In this document: positions 9,962 to 20,824 of the stretch, piece after piece
Layout of the letters: every line of letters starts with the position of its first letter
Position numbering within the stretch: the stretch's first letter is position 1
DNA from: Sacculina carcini
Lineage: Eukaryota > Arthropoda > Thecostraca > Sacculinidae
Direction: 5' to 3'
Assembly: GCA_916048095.2 (NCBI GenBank)
Contig: OU696596.1
Location: 4,180,695-4,244,694 of the forward strand
Length of the DNA: 64,000 nt
Translations under genes and position numbers: made by a program
Notes under the pieces: generated by a model
The model's input: the letters and a program-made list of their open reading frames with translations, nothing else
Databases searched by the model: none
What the model was told of the DNA's origin: nothing

Positions 9962-10186
9962 CTACTGCGAAACAAATGGCCTTTTCACGGACTTCCGAAT
10001 GTGCTGAGCAGATAGGACGTCCCTCTTCAAGCACCAGCAATACTCCGCCAGGAAGTTAACGTCCCATCGTCCCTTGTACCGCTCTTCCATCACATGTATG
10101 TCTTGGTGGAAACGTTATCCCTGCTCTTCATTATAATCACCACAGTTGTCTGGGAAATAATCGAGATGGTACCGTAGAAAGTGCAT
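9962..10186 (-). pseudogene. Degenerate fragment of a widespread TE-linked protein (YKGRW...YCWCLKRD type)
   Basis: Read on the minus strand from 10186, the frame gives MHFLRYHLDYFPDN, an in-frame stop (TAA complement at 10115-10117), then RFHQDIHVMEERYKGRWDV and NFLAEYCWCLKRD, ending at a stop near 9962. I recall this motif order (a HLDFFP-like start, FHQDI, ERYQGRW, YCW-LKRD) from many arthropod and other invertebrate repeat-borne proteins, but I cannot name its function. One stop interrupts otherwise good coding sense, and the upstream part of the protein is missing. Confidence 0.6.
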
Positions 10187-10213
10187 CTTTACAGACATAC
10201 ATGCACCAAGAGG

Positions 10214-10790
10214 GATCACCGGAGGGATCCATACTGAGTCCGTACTGAGTCCGCTCCTGTTTGACATACTCGTCAATGACCTAGCAGTGAGCTTGGGAGA
10301 CTCGGCGCTACTCTACGCTGACGATATCATCAATTCTTCATTGTGTCGAGATGGCTACAGATGGCCAGATTCTACAGTGTCTAATTGGCCGTTTTTGTAC
10401 CTGCTGCGGTGAATGCGAGTTCAGACTTGACTCAATCAAATGTTGAAAGCTCAGCGTTACACTCAGAAAGCAGTTGTGCTCGTGCGAGTATAAAATTGGC
10501 GGTGAAATAGTACAGACGACTTGCGTGGTTCGTGTCCTGGGTGTCATGATGAATCTATTCTCACCGTCCTGGGTGTCATGATAAATCTAATCTCACCGTC
10601 CTGGGTGTCATGATGAATCTAATCTCACCGTCCTGGGTGTCATAATGAATCTAATCTCACCGTCCTGGGTGTCATGATGAATCTAATCTCACCATCCTGG
10701 GTGTCATGATGAATCTAATCTCACCGTCCTGGGTGTCATGATGAACGATAAACTCACCTTCGACCCACATGCTGAAACCATTACTCAGGT
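10214..10790 (+). pseudogene. Non-LTR RT fragment with internal 32-bp minisatellite, copy B
   Basis: Pieces of a reverse transcriptase: EGSILSP, then after a short tandem slip (tactgagtccg twice) SPLLFDILVNDLAVSLGD and LLYADDI, the YADD active-site motif. Later comes LRKQLCSCEYKIGGE, then VLGVMMN, where a 32-bp unit has expanded, and finally MNDKLTFDPHAETI. The order fits a CR1/jockey-like LINE. Frameshifts make it inactive. Confidence 0.72.
10535..10744. repeat. 32-bp minisatellite, 7 copies
   Basis: The unit is tcctgggtgtcatgatgaat plus ctaatctcaccg, starting at 10536, 10568, 10600, 10632, 10664, 10696 and 10728. It grew within RT coding sequence. As 32 is not a multiple of three, each added copy shifts the frame. 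Confidence 0.93.
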
Positions 10791-11136
10791 AATTGTGCGA
10801 TTAATTGGTTAGGTAATTGTGTGAGTGGTTGGTAAGGTAATTTTGCAGGTATTGTTACCTAAAAATACCCCCTTACACAAAAATACTCAATTACCCAAAA
10901 ATACCCACCCAACCCAACGTTGAAGACCTCATTCAGCACAGTTTATTTAGACCTCTCTAGATAAGCCATGAACAAATCAACTGCGCTAATCACAATGCTT
11001 TCGCTCAATTATTTACAGCAGCCATTTGGCGATGCAATTGTTACTGAAACTCTTTGCCGATGAAAACTTGTGTTTGAGCAAAAAGATTTTCGAGCACGAC
11101 CTTGGTTGTTTTTTATATTTATTTTTATATTAATTA
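10787..11136. repeat. Block P leader, copy B
   Basis: Same GGTTAGGTAATT leader as at 3155, here directly after the RT fragment, which was its neighbour in the tandem units too. Confidence 0.7.
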
Positions 11137-11678
11137 ACGTGTGTATATACCTTTTTGAGCACCAGAAACTAAACCAATTTGAAACCTCATTATTCCATGT
11201 GTGCCCTAAAGTGACTACAACAAAAAACAGCTGACATATAATATATTCATGTAAAATAGGTGTTTTCTGTATATATAAATGTGCTGTGTTTTTACACTAC
11301 GCCACAAAAGGTTCTATTTTTAGACGCGGTGGCTTGGAAATACCTGGAAAAAACATCAAAACAACTGTGTGTGGAAGTCATGTGCTTGGCACGTGAATTT
11401 TGCAAACTGCAGCTGCACACATGTGCCAAGCACATGACTTCCACACACAGTTGTTTTGATGTTTTTTCCAGGTATTTCCAAGCCACCGCGTCTAAAAATA
11501 GAACCTTTTGTGGCGTAGTGTAAAAACACAGCACATTTATATATACAGAAAACACCTATTTTACATGAATATATTATATGTCAGCTGTTTTTTGTTGTAG
11601 TCACTTTAGGGCACACATGGAATAATGAGGTTTCAAATTGGTTTCGTTTCTGGTGCTCAAAAAGGTATATACACACGT
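11137..11678. mobile_element. Fold-back element, copy B
   Basis: 542 bp, palindromic, flanked by TA on both sides (11135-11136 and 11679-11680). The arms agree with each other even better than in copy A: both strands give the same 87-codon frame without a difference. Confidence 0.8.
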
Positions 11679-11731
11679 TATATAGTATATACACACGTTA
11701 TATTTAGTATATATATACATATCTATATATA

Positions 11732-12157
11732 CTTGTGCGCCGGCGCGTTGTCGTGCAGCAGGACGACCCGGCGACGTTCGGGGCGCACTTCGGCCAGCTG
11801 CTGCTGCAGGCGTTCGAGCTGCTGCTGGTAGAAGGCAGCGTCGATGCACTGTTCTTAGGCAGCAGCTCCCACATGACGATTCCCCTTGTGTCCCAGATGA
11901 CGTAGAGCATGGCATTCTTTGTGTGCAGATCACCCTTGGCCTCTCGCTCCGGTTTCGCATCGGCATCGACCCACTGCATCGACATCTCCGTCCTTGAATC
12001 GCTTGAACCAGTTGTTGGCCGTTTGACTGGTGAGGGTCCCGACGCCGAATGCAGCGTTGATACCGGAGACCGGTTGGCTCGCATTCTTGCCGGAGCCGAA
12101 GCCGTAGAGGAGCAACAGGCGCTGCTGGTCTTTCGAAAGCCACCCATCTAACAACAT
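11732..12157 (-). pseudogene. mariner-type transposase fragment, copy B
   Basis: Same deleted structure as at 4117 but not interrupted: ATG at 12157, MLLDGWLSKDQQR, helix-turn-helix, deletion, AMLYVIWDTRGIVMWELLP, frameshift, LLHDNAPAHK. It supplies the empty site for the 2,194-bp insertion in copy A. Confidence 0.83.
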
Positions 12158-12589
12158 TTTGGATTATAATATGGGCTCAACAGGCCGGGATATACGGTAG
12201 ATTAAACTGGAGATAATGAAAAAATGAACTCACGTGCATGCTGGTTGTCTGCACCTGCTCCCCGGTTGAAGACCCACGAGAAAAATCCTTTTGTTTTGAC
12301 AATGTAAAAAACTTTCCCGACAATCTGATATATATATAACACAAATTATGTTTTGATTTTTTTCAATACATGCACACACAATACACAGAACACGAGAGTA
12401 TGCTTTTAGCAATAGTACCAAACACACACACAGATATACACCAGAGGGATATTTACAAAAATTAACATAATGCACGATTATGAGATAACACTCAGATATG
12501 GTATTTTTAGTTTTTTTTTCAATGCACACGCACACATATATACATATATACATACATATACACGAGGAATTCAGCGCGAAGCTTGAGTA
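12158..12589. other. Sequence upstream of mariner fragment plus CA-rich joint
   Basis: The first part equals 6731-6975. The second part (from about 12,460) is the stretch that precedes the 101-codon ORF in the tandem units, here cut off and joined directly to a LINE fragment at about 12,590. No gene is visible. Confidence 0.55.
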
Positions 12590-13374
12590 CACTCCATGCA
12601 TACAGATATCATCATATGCAGACGACATCACAATCACAAGCACACACAGACACGCCGACACAGCAGTGCACACACTACAACCTTACATCAACACACTACA
12701 ACAATGGTTCACCACAAACCAACTGAACATTGCACCGGCCAAATCCACAGCCACACACATTACCAACTGGACATCCGAACACAACTACACACCACAAATT
12801 ACTATCAACAACACGATCATCCCACACACGCACACACCAAAAATACTAGGCGTCACATACGACACACACCTCTCATTCAAACAACACATCAGCAACATCA
12901 AACCAAAGTCACTCCACTCCTCAACACACTGAAATTACTCTCACACACAACTTTCGGACACAACAAAGACACCACAACCACCATATACAAACAACACATC
13001 CGACCCGCGATAGAATATGCTAGCCCCGCATGGGCTAGCAATCTCACAACACGCCACACCAACACACTTCAAACACTTCAAAACACCGCACTCAGAAGAA
13101 TCACAGGATGCACAGCCATCACACCAGTAGACCACCTCCATCACGAAACTAAAATCCTCAAATTGACACACCACCTAGACATGAGAGGCACACAAACACT
13201 CGCAGCAGCAGTCACCAACACAGCACATCCACTATATCACCTCACAACACAAGACAACACAAACAGAAACATAAAAACAACACCAAGCACACTTTACCAC
13301 AGACAAATTTTCACATCACTTCCACCAGCTCCCCCACGCACATCAATCAAGAAACACATACACACAGAGATCGT
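12590..13374 (+). pseudogene. Jockey-like RT fragment L2
   Basis: It starts just before the active site (ISSYADDITITS intact) and runs through APAKSTATHITNW, PKILGVTYDTHLSF, SPAWASNL, HHETKIL and HLDMRGTQ. A one-base loss near 12,902 shifts the frame, and the C-terminal Cys-His module is missing. The 5' side is fused to unrelated repeat DNA. Confidence 0.8.
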
Positions 13375-13465
13375 GACATAGTGATCCCAACAATGCTTTT
13401 TGTGTTGCTTCAGCTGGTAATTTCTTGCGCCAGTACGTATGTCTGTTTGAGCGTAAACACTGTAT

Positions 13466-13475
13466 ATGTGTGTGC

Positions 13476-13551
<76 letters not shown>

Positions 13552-13558
13552 ATATGTG
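13466..13558. repeat. TG microsatellite
   Basis: About 90 bp of (TG)n. The same locus in the tandem units (about 30,898-30,925) is much shorter. Confidence 0.95.
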
Positions 13559-13576
13559 TGTGCTATATGTATGCTT

Positions 13577-14132
13577 GGATCTAGTACAATATTGCCCTAT
13601 GAACATATTGGCCAAAAACGTCCGCATGCTCCCATACTCTGCAATAGGGCAATATGTTCACCTCGGCCAGCGTAGTGTCAAAGGCGTATCAAGAGCGGTG
13701 AGTGCGACTGCGACTTGTGGCCAATATGTTCACTTTTCACCATGGCGAAATTTCAGTGGGTTTCAACACAAGACAAGAGTTTATACACAAGTAGCTAGCA
13801 CCTCACATACTGTGGGGTTATTGGCTAGGCTCAGTAATCTAAATTGACTTGACCTGACCTAACCTAAACTAGCCAAGACTAAGCCTAGCCGCACAGTATG
13901 TTAGGTGCTAGCTACTTGTTGTATAGAAACTCGTGCGTTGTGTTGAAAACCACTGAAATTATGCTATGGTGAAAAGTGAACATATTGGCCACAAGCCGCA
14001 GTCGAACTCACCGCACTTGATACGCCTTTGACACTACGCTGGCCGAAGTGAACATATTGCCCTATTGCAGAGTATGGGAGCATGCGGACGTTTTTGGCCA
14101 ATATGTTCATAGGGCAATATTGTAGTTCTCCC
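13577..14132. mobile_element. 556-bp long-TIR element with 8-bp target duplication
   Basis: Inverted arms of about 250 bp start GGATCTAGTACAATATTG on the left and, reversed, GGGAGAACTACAATATTG on the right. GTATGCTT is duplicated at 13569-13576 and 14133-14140. The tandem units show the uninterrupted site (tatgtatgcttgtctccc near 30,936). Subterminal AATATGTTCAC / AACATATTGGCC motifs recur several times. No transposase is encoded. The 8-bp duplication and GG...CC ends would suit Merlin- or hAT-like transposition, but the family is not established. Confidence 0.78.
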
Positions 14133-14140
14133 GTATGCTT

Positions 14141-15010
14141 GTCTCCCGTCCTAATGTAAGTAACCTATGATTACAGTCTTATGATGAGGTGGCACTCTTT
14201 CGGTGCTTGAACTCAAACGTGGTAGAGAGGCGCTGCCTCACTGCCTGAAATCTATCTCTCTGCACATGCTACTTTCCGCTCAATTAAATGCGTATTGACG
14301 AGTATCATTGCGCAATATTGACTATGGAGAGTTCATGCTTCGTAAGCCGTAGTCACACGAGGCCAATTAATGGTATATATGGTCCCTGGTCTTGCGAACG
14401 ATTGACCCGGCTAGTTGTTGGCTTGGTCAGTAGTAGGCATGCGAGTGGTCATACGAGGCCAGTAATTGGCAGTTCAAACAGTCTCCTGAGTTAATATTGA
14501 TAACTCTTTTTTTATACTATTATCAAATTATCTTTGAAATAAGACACGTAAAGATGTACAAAACGTCAATTAAACTCGTTTCTATATACTAAAATCCTAC
14601 ATCCGATGACAATTGGGGCTAATTCTAAACAAAATATAATTAAAAATATGTTTTTTGCAAAAAAACGCAACCAAAATAACTTTTTTTGAATCACTAACTG
14701 TGAAATAAGATCATGATGAGAGTGTGCAACATTTTGTCAGCCTACTTCGTGGTCGAGCGGAATCATGCAGATATATAGTACAGTGTCCAAACACTTCGTG
14801 CGATCGTATGGTTTCATATGAGGGACCCTGCGGTCAGGGGATAAGCATACTGCCGCCGTACCCGCTGCGTGTCGTAAGAGGCGACTAAACGCGGACCCCT
14901 CTGCTTCTTTCCTCCCTGTACTGCCACACCAAGGGGGAGCGATAATCCAACAGGGTTGGCATCCCCCTTGGAATAATGCAGCTGTCTCCTATTATATCCC
15001 CTCTACCCGA
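14141..15010. repeat. Block S, older copy
   Basis: This stretch recurs in each tandem unit ahead of the gag fragment. It holds two related direct motifs (cacacgaggccaattaatgg and catacgaggccagtaattgg) and, near its right end, a run of hairpins. No coding features were recognised. Confidence 0.6.
14826..14971 (+). other. Hairpin cluster, candidate structured RNA element
   Basis: Three stems lie in 146 bp. CCCTG/CAGGG has a 4-base loop (14826-14839). GTCG/CGAC lies around taagagg (14871-14885). A 10-bp stem CCAAGGGGGA/TCCCCCTTGG (14929-14971) encloses a nested CCAAC/GTTGG. The copies in the tandem units carry changes that break the first and third stems. It may be part of a non-LTR element leader; this is inference. 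Confidence 0.4.
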
Positions 15011-15480
15011 AAAAAGGCTTCATGTGTCGAGTCGGAGGTGAAAGATCAGCTGTGCAAGGGTTTGAGAGATCCAGGGATTCAACAGGACTTATTTGCAACG
15101 TCCAATCAGAGCATGAGATTACGAGCCTTAGTCGCTCTTATAGAAGCACGTGAAACAAGCGAGCACACACAGCACGTTTTCACGTACGCGGCGAAATCAG
15201 CTGTGGTACACGCAAGCTCTATTCAAGCGCACCGTACACCGTTCAGACCGTACACCGTACCTGTACACGCAAAACGGCATCCAACGGCCGTAGTCAATCG
15301 TTTAGCGATGCCAAACCAAACTCATCGGACAAAGACGATGCCCTATGTGAATTGTGCGGGCAAAATTGTCTTGAAGCTAAATCAAAGTTCAAGATTCACC
15401 AACAGCATTGTCCTGCGTTCGACTATACTGGTCGTTGTTGCAGCATTCGCCTGCTCCCTGCTGCGTTTTGTCCGTTGCTA
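15011..15480 (+). pseudogene. Gypsy gag fragment, older copy without insertion
   Basis: The frame reads ESEVKDQLCKGLRDPGIQQD, then MRLRALVALIEARETS, typical of the C-terminal half of gypsy capsid. After a frameshift come zinc-knuckle-like residues (CELCGQN...HQQHCPAF). The second knuckle has lost a cysteine (YTGRCC instead of YTCRCC). No ATG fits the start, so the 5' part is missing. This copy lacks the 432-bp insertion present in the tandem units and gives its empty site (actcatcggac at 15320). Confidence 0.7.
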
Positions 15481-15496
15481 AAACGCACAAGCAGTC

Positions 15497-15600
15497 TTCG
15501 CTACACGCGACAATCTTCGCAACACGCGACATTATTCGCAACATGCGACAATCTACGCAGCACGCGTCAACCTTCGCAACCAGCGACAACTTCGCAACTA
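15497..15600. repeat. CGCAACA minisatellite, short
   Basis: About five imperfect 18-bp units (ttcgcaacacgcgacaat) directly after the gag fragment; equivalent tracts follow gag in the tandem units. Confidence 0.8.
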
Positions 15601-15713
15601 TATATATCGCATCTTATATATATATATAAAACTAATTATATTTTGTATTTTTTCTCAATACATGCACACACAATACACAGAACACGAGAGTATGCTTTTA
15701 GCAATAGCACCAA

Positions 15714-15744
<31 letters not shown>

Positions 15745-15829
15745 CATATATACATACATATACACGAGGAATTCAGCGCGAAGCTTGAGTATACATTACA
15801 CCGGCAGTACCCAAGATGGATTTGAAGAA
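15601..15829. other. AT/CA-rich joint
   Basis: TA and CA microsatellite sequence plus the stretch that precedes the 101-codon ORF in the units. No gene is visible. Confidence 0.5.
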
Positions 15830-16265
15830 TACAGCCTCTAAGCACCCCAAGGCGAAGGAGGAATAATGCTTGAAGCGTCTGTATGCACTACACCGGCAGT
15901 ATCAAATATGGATTTAATGAATAAAGCCTTTAATTGTCCCTACCACGACCAAGAATATGGAAACATCGCCAACCAACAAGCCACAAAACAGCTTCTTCAA
16001 GAAGATCAAAGATGCCATCGCTCACTAAACCGGTCCAAAGCAGCTGCAAGAATATGGAAATATCGCCAACCAACAAGCCACAAAACAGCTTCTTCAAGAA
16101 GATTCAGGCGAAAAAGTGGTGGCGATTGGTGGTGGCGAAAAAGTGGTGAATTTAGTTCATGTGAATTCCACAAGTGCGAATGAAATGTGTGTGATCGTGA
16201 ATAGCTTAAAAAATTGTTGAATCTGATACTCAATCAAATATATGTCCAGCTATTGTGCAACACTA
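15830..16265 (+). pseudogene. Broken relative of the 101-codon ORF
   Basis: It corresponds to 26,267-26,572, but 97 bp including a 58-bp direct repeat (starting 15950 and 16047) has been gained, shifting the frame. The start (MLEASVCTTPAVSNMDLMNK) is still recognisable. Confidence 0.5.
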
Positions 16266-16740
16266 GCTCATCGGATTCAACAACTAGTGAGTTACACAAG
16301 AATTAAGTAAAAATTGTCACACCGTTAATAATTGTATAAATCACTACTTTGAATTGGCTCCGATTTACTTTGATTTACTTTGATCCATATTTTGTATTAG
16401 CGTTGTGCTGTGCTGTGGTTGTGCTGCAAAGGTGATGGCATAATGTAGCCAGTTACGGCACCCAGAATGTGTTGAGTGTCCCTGGGCTTCCAATATCCTT
16501 ACCATGAACATTTCGAATGTAGTTCCTCATGTTTCGCCAAGCTCCGCATTTTTGGCTTAACCCCCTTGGCCTCCTACCGGAAACCACTGTATATATTACA
16601 ATGTCTTCCCAGAGTCAATGTGTTCCGCTGTTAATAGCCTGTGATGTGAACTTTTCAACGCTTGCTATGGCAGATTTCTAGCGCTGACAAATGAGCGATT
16701 AACGTCCATTATTGTATTTTATCCTTGTTGTTGTGCACTA
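16266..16740. other. Stretch present only in this copy
   Basis: In the tandem units the flanks are joined directly (gcaacactagct to cctatcctcatt). I see neither inverted ends nor a target duplication, so a deletion in the units is as likely as an insertion here. No coding content is visible. Confidence 0.5.
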
Positions 16741-17211
16741 TCCTATCCTTATTATGCTTTCATTACGTGTAAGCAGCAATATTAAACGTATAATATGCAC
16801 TGTTTAATCATTGTACAAGCTATGAATACACGTTTCATGCATGTGTGTCTACATATACGTGTTCAAACCCACACATACACGGACTTTGTTCAAGCTTGTA
16901 TTTGTGTGTGTATGTGTGTGTGTGTGTGCGTGTGTGTGTAGTTTTGCAGTGGCCGCCCTAGCACATGCTTAAATCCCGTCTTGCACGATGCTTGCACACT
17001 TGAGTCACGGCAAACACCCCCCTCTATCCCACACAATGTTTCCCCACTATGTTCACGTGGGATTTTGTATTAACCTTTCGTTGCATGTGAATATTCACAT
17101 TGAATCATTGATATTTTGCTCACACAGTGGTTGATTATGTGACTCATGACTGGGGCTACTAAAAATATAAACGTTACATAAAGTAATTGTAGTAAACGTT
17201 ACATAAAGTAA
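16741..17211. repeat. Block T, older copy
   Basis: A CA-rich stretch with gtgtgcgtgtgtgtgt, ending at aaacgttacataaagtaa, where the LINE fragment begins. The tandem units carry this block twice each, with and without the LINE behind it. Confidence 0.65.
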
Positions 17212-18517
17212 GGGTGAGGTACAACGGAAAATCATCTCACACACGCAACATAACAAACGGAGTCATTCAGGGCTCCGTTTTAGCACCAACACTATTCAAT
17301 CTATACGTACATGACATGCCAGCACCCAACACTCCATGCATACATATATCATCATATACAGACGACATAACAAACACAAGCACACAAAGACACGCCGACA
17401 CAGCAGTGCACACACTACAACCTTACATCAACACACTACAACAATGGTTCACCACAAACAAACTGAACATTGCACCGGCCAAATCCACAGCCACACACAT
17501 TACCAACTGGACATCCGAACACAACTACACACCACAAATCACTATCAACAACACGATCATCCCACACACGCACACACCAAAAATACTAGGCGTCACATAC
17601 GACACACACCTCTCATTCAAACAGCACATCACCAACATCAAAACCAAAGTCACTCCACTCCTCAACACACTGAAATCACTCTCACACACAACTTTCGGAC
17701 ACAACAAAGACACCACAACCACCATATACAAACAATACATCCGACCCGCGATAGACAATGCTAGCCCCGCATGGGCTAGCAATCTCACAACACGCCACAC
17801 CAACACACTTCAAACACTTAAAAAAACCGCACTCAGAACAATCACAGGATGCACAGCCACCACACCAGTAGACCACCTCCATCACGAAACTAAAATCCTC
17901 AAATTGACACACCACCTAGACATGAGAGGCACATAAACACTCGCAGCAGCAGTCACCAACACAGCACGACCACTATATCACCTCACAACACAAGACAACA
18001 CAAACAGAAACATAAAAACAACACCAAGCACACTTTACCACAGACAAATTTTCACATCACTTTCACCAGCTCCCCCACGCACATCAATCAAGAAACACAT
18101 ACACACAGAGATCGCAAGGAAAGCCATACACTCACTACAATACAATACACTCACTACAATACAATACATTCCTACAAAGACACCCACCGGACATACACAA
18201 ATCAGAAAACACACTCACACGCCAATGCAAGGTGCATCTGGCCAGGTTGAGATGCGGTCATCATCCTGCCCTTCTGTCATATCAGAAAAGGTGAAATGAC
18301 GCAATCGATGACACCTGTCCAGATTGAAATTCAGCACCAGACACCATCACACACATCATGGAACACTGCACAGCACAAACACAACTCAAACGACAACACA
18401 AAATCAATTCCATCAGGGACCTGTGGAACAACTCGGTCGGTGCCGTGTCTTTCCTCAGGAGTTCGAGCTTGCTCGGCCAGACAACCTGAGGAACGTCAAC
18501 AACAACAACAACAACAA
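17212..18517 (+). pseudogene. Jockey-like RT fragment L3, longest open copy
   Basis: A 5'-truncated non-LTR retrotransposon. The open frame (17,214-17,936) starts in the RT palm with QGSVLAPTLFNLYVHDMP. The active site is YTDDI instead of YADDI. It continues with APAKSTATHITNW, PKILGVTYDTHLSF, IRPAIDNASPAWASNL and HLDMRGT, then stops where other copies read on (HLDMRGTQTLAAA). The C-terminal Cys-His module follows in another frame. It ends in (CAA)n at 18,517. The family resembles jockey/R1-group elements. Stop, active-site change and 5' loss make it inactive. Confidence 0.83.
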
Positions 18518-19606
18518 TGTACGAGCGTGAGTGTATGCAAGTGTGTTAAATGCAGTTCGCTCTTTATTGAGCTATGTATGCTGTAATTTAATAAGACGAA
18601 AATGGTTGGTTGATCCTATGCAATTGGATAACTGAGTCAATTTTGAAAAATAAAGCATGATGGCTGTCAACCACCGAGTCTCGACACAAATCTTCGCCTT
18701 TGAAGGGACACACATGCGCATCTATACACACACAAACATATGAAAACGTCCTCGTATCTATTGCATGACTCACAATTTATCTCGATTAAGTTCAAGACTC
18801 AAAATCAACCCTCGAAGCAGTAGTGCGTCAAAGCATATCAGATATCAGTCATGTGTTGTGTCATGCATTCTGGGGAGGTGGCCCTCTCTAATACGTCTTA
18901 CGTCCTTGTGGCGCCATAGCGTGGAGAGGGTCGGTTCTGCGGTGGCAGCGAGCTGCCCGGGGTACGCTTTTGTGTTCATAAGCTTCGGCTTCTTCACGTG
19001 TAGCAGCTGCCACTTAGGCATTTAACCTTAAATACTTAAGTAATCCGAGCTTTCAGATTGTAACGGATTCAATGGTGCCATGGTAATTACGGGAGGATGC
19101 GGGTGTCAAGACGACGCCATGGCATTGCAGGCATCACAGCACTCGTGTGTGCAGTTTATGTCAGCGCTGATGTCACGGAGGTCACGCCTCAATAGGCGTC
19201 ATGCAAATTATACAGACATTCCTTGCGTTACAGTGCACGGATGACGAGGCGCTGTTTATAAAGAATGATAGACTTAACTGTAGACAGGTGGTGCCTGAGT
19301 GTATAATATTTGCGTAGCTCTCTGGGCAGTCTTGTGTGTGTGTGTGTGTGTGTGTGCGTGTGTGTGTGTGTTGTAGGCTTGCCATTTTGGAAGTAATTCA
19401 GAAGTCGACAATTAACGGGATCACACATAGTTGCTTTACTTTAGTAATCTCAAGCCTCCGAGTACACAGATACTTGTACTCGCACACAGGGCTCAGGTGA
19501 GAATTTGTCATATTCTTATAATTTGTAATTAATATTGATGTCATGTAATGTAATGTATTAAAATATAATGTAATGTAATGTAATGTATTACAATGTAATT
19601 AATATT
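18518..19606. repeat. Block Q+R, older copy with internal deletion
   Basis: Same as 7951-9245 but with about 175 bp lost where Q meets R (caaagcat joined to atcagatatcag at about 18,838). It includes a TG tract at 19,333-19,372 and a TAATG tract at 19,540-19,606. The tandem units share this deletion. Confidence 0.7.
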
Positions 19607-19690
19607 CGCAACACGCGACAACCTTCGCAACATGCGCAACTCCGCGACAATATTCGCAACACGCGCGGATTTGCACAACGCCACAAACAA
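19607..19690 (+). pseudogene. Gypsy-derived tail cut by a LINE
   Basis: The CGCAACA sequence matches 9250-9340 up to acgccacaaacaa, where LINE tail sequence begins instead of the pol end. Confidence 0.6.
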
Positions 19691-20174
19691 CAAACAACAA
19701 CAACATATATTTAATATAGCGCACATATTTATACACAGGCGCGAAAAAGACAACCGACAGGAACTTCACAGCGAGCAGGGAGTAGGCACAAATTGAAAAA
19801 TGAAAACATGTTTGCAAAGTGGAACATGCTAGATGGCCGTTGGCTATCAGATAGCTCATCCGCCCTTGAAACAGGTTTTGTTTTTTTCCTGTCGGGTGTC
19901 TAGCCACCCTCCTCACTGCAGAACAGTGGGGAGCCGGTTTAGTCGCCGACGACTCAACCACGAATGTGGTTGTACTGGAATTACACGGTTACCAGTAGCA
20001 GGGCGAAGCCTGACCAGACAACGACGAATGCAAGAGATGCGAAAACGGGACGCAGAGACGAAAACAGATAATTCACAGTGAGTAAAAAGACAAATATCAA
20101 GCAAGAACAACGAGTGTACAACATAGGACGATTAGCACAAACAACACGCATATAACCAGAGACAAATCATACAA

Positions 20175-20588
20175 TTAGTCATCAAAAGAACGAGTAAGCA
20201 GATATTCATGAAGATCAGCAGAAAAGGATCGGAATGAAGACTTGTGGTGAAGGTAAGATGGAAGCGAGTAATAGATTCGAGGAGCAGAGAAATAAAAAGA
20301 TTTGGATGACCAAGAGGATTGATTAAGAGCAGGAGGACAGACTAATGGCACAGGAATGTGACAAGAAGTGCGATTATTGAGAGTCAATAGGGAACGGAGA
20401 TATGAAGGAGAAGAAGGAGAGTGGATAAGTTTGAAGACCAGACAACATACCTTATAGCGGATACGAGAAAGAGCAGGTAACCAACCGAGCTGTCGGATAT
20501 GCACCGAAGTAGGGGTTCGCGGAGGAAGCCTCAGTACAAACCGACAAGCAAGGTTGATCACTGCTTGGAGTTGGCTGAAAGATTTCAA
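20175..20588 (-). pseudogene. C-terminal region of the same LINE protein
   Basis: Reads FSQLQAVINLACRFVLRLPP, then LGWLPALSRIRYKVCCLVFK and SYLRSLL, the usual thumb/C-terminal pattern of CR1/L2/Rex-type LINEs (LQ..QN.AAR, L.WLP...RI..K...L.(Y/F)K). It is separated from the RT by a frameshifted stretch of about 240 bp. Confidence 0.82.
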
Positions 20589-20824
20589 GGGAAGATGGAA
20601 GAAGAGCGAGTTGCAATAGTCGATCTTAGAAAAGATATAGGAGTTTACCAGAAGAATAGCGGATGAGACATCAATCGACGAACAAATAAGGTAAAATTGT
20701 CGGAGTAAAAAGCGGCACGAGCGAATAAGCTGAGAAAAATGAGTCGAGAAAGAAAGGTTGGTATTTGGTTGAAGGTATTTGGTTGGTTGGTATTTGGTTG
20801 TTGGTATTTGGTATAAGGTTGGTA

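Noticed and set aside
11260-11555. Two identical 87-codon genes on opposite strands
   Set aside because: Both are the same palindrome read from either side; no protein family is recognised.
14575-14640. Helitron-like 5' end (tctatatactaaaatcc)
   Set aside because: The preceding base is T and not A, no CTRR end with hairpin was found at a fitting distance, and no Rep/helicase sense is present.
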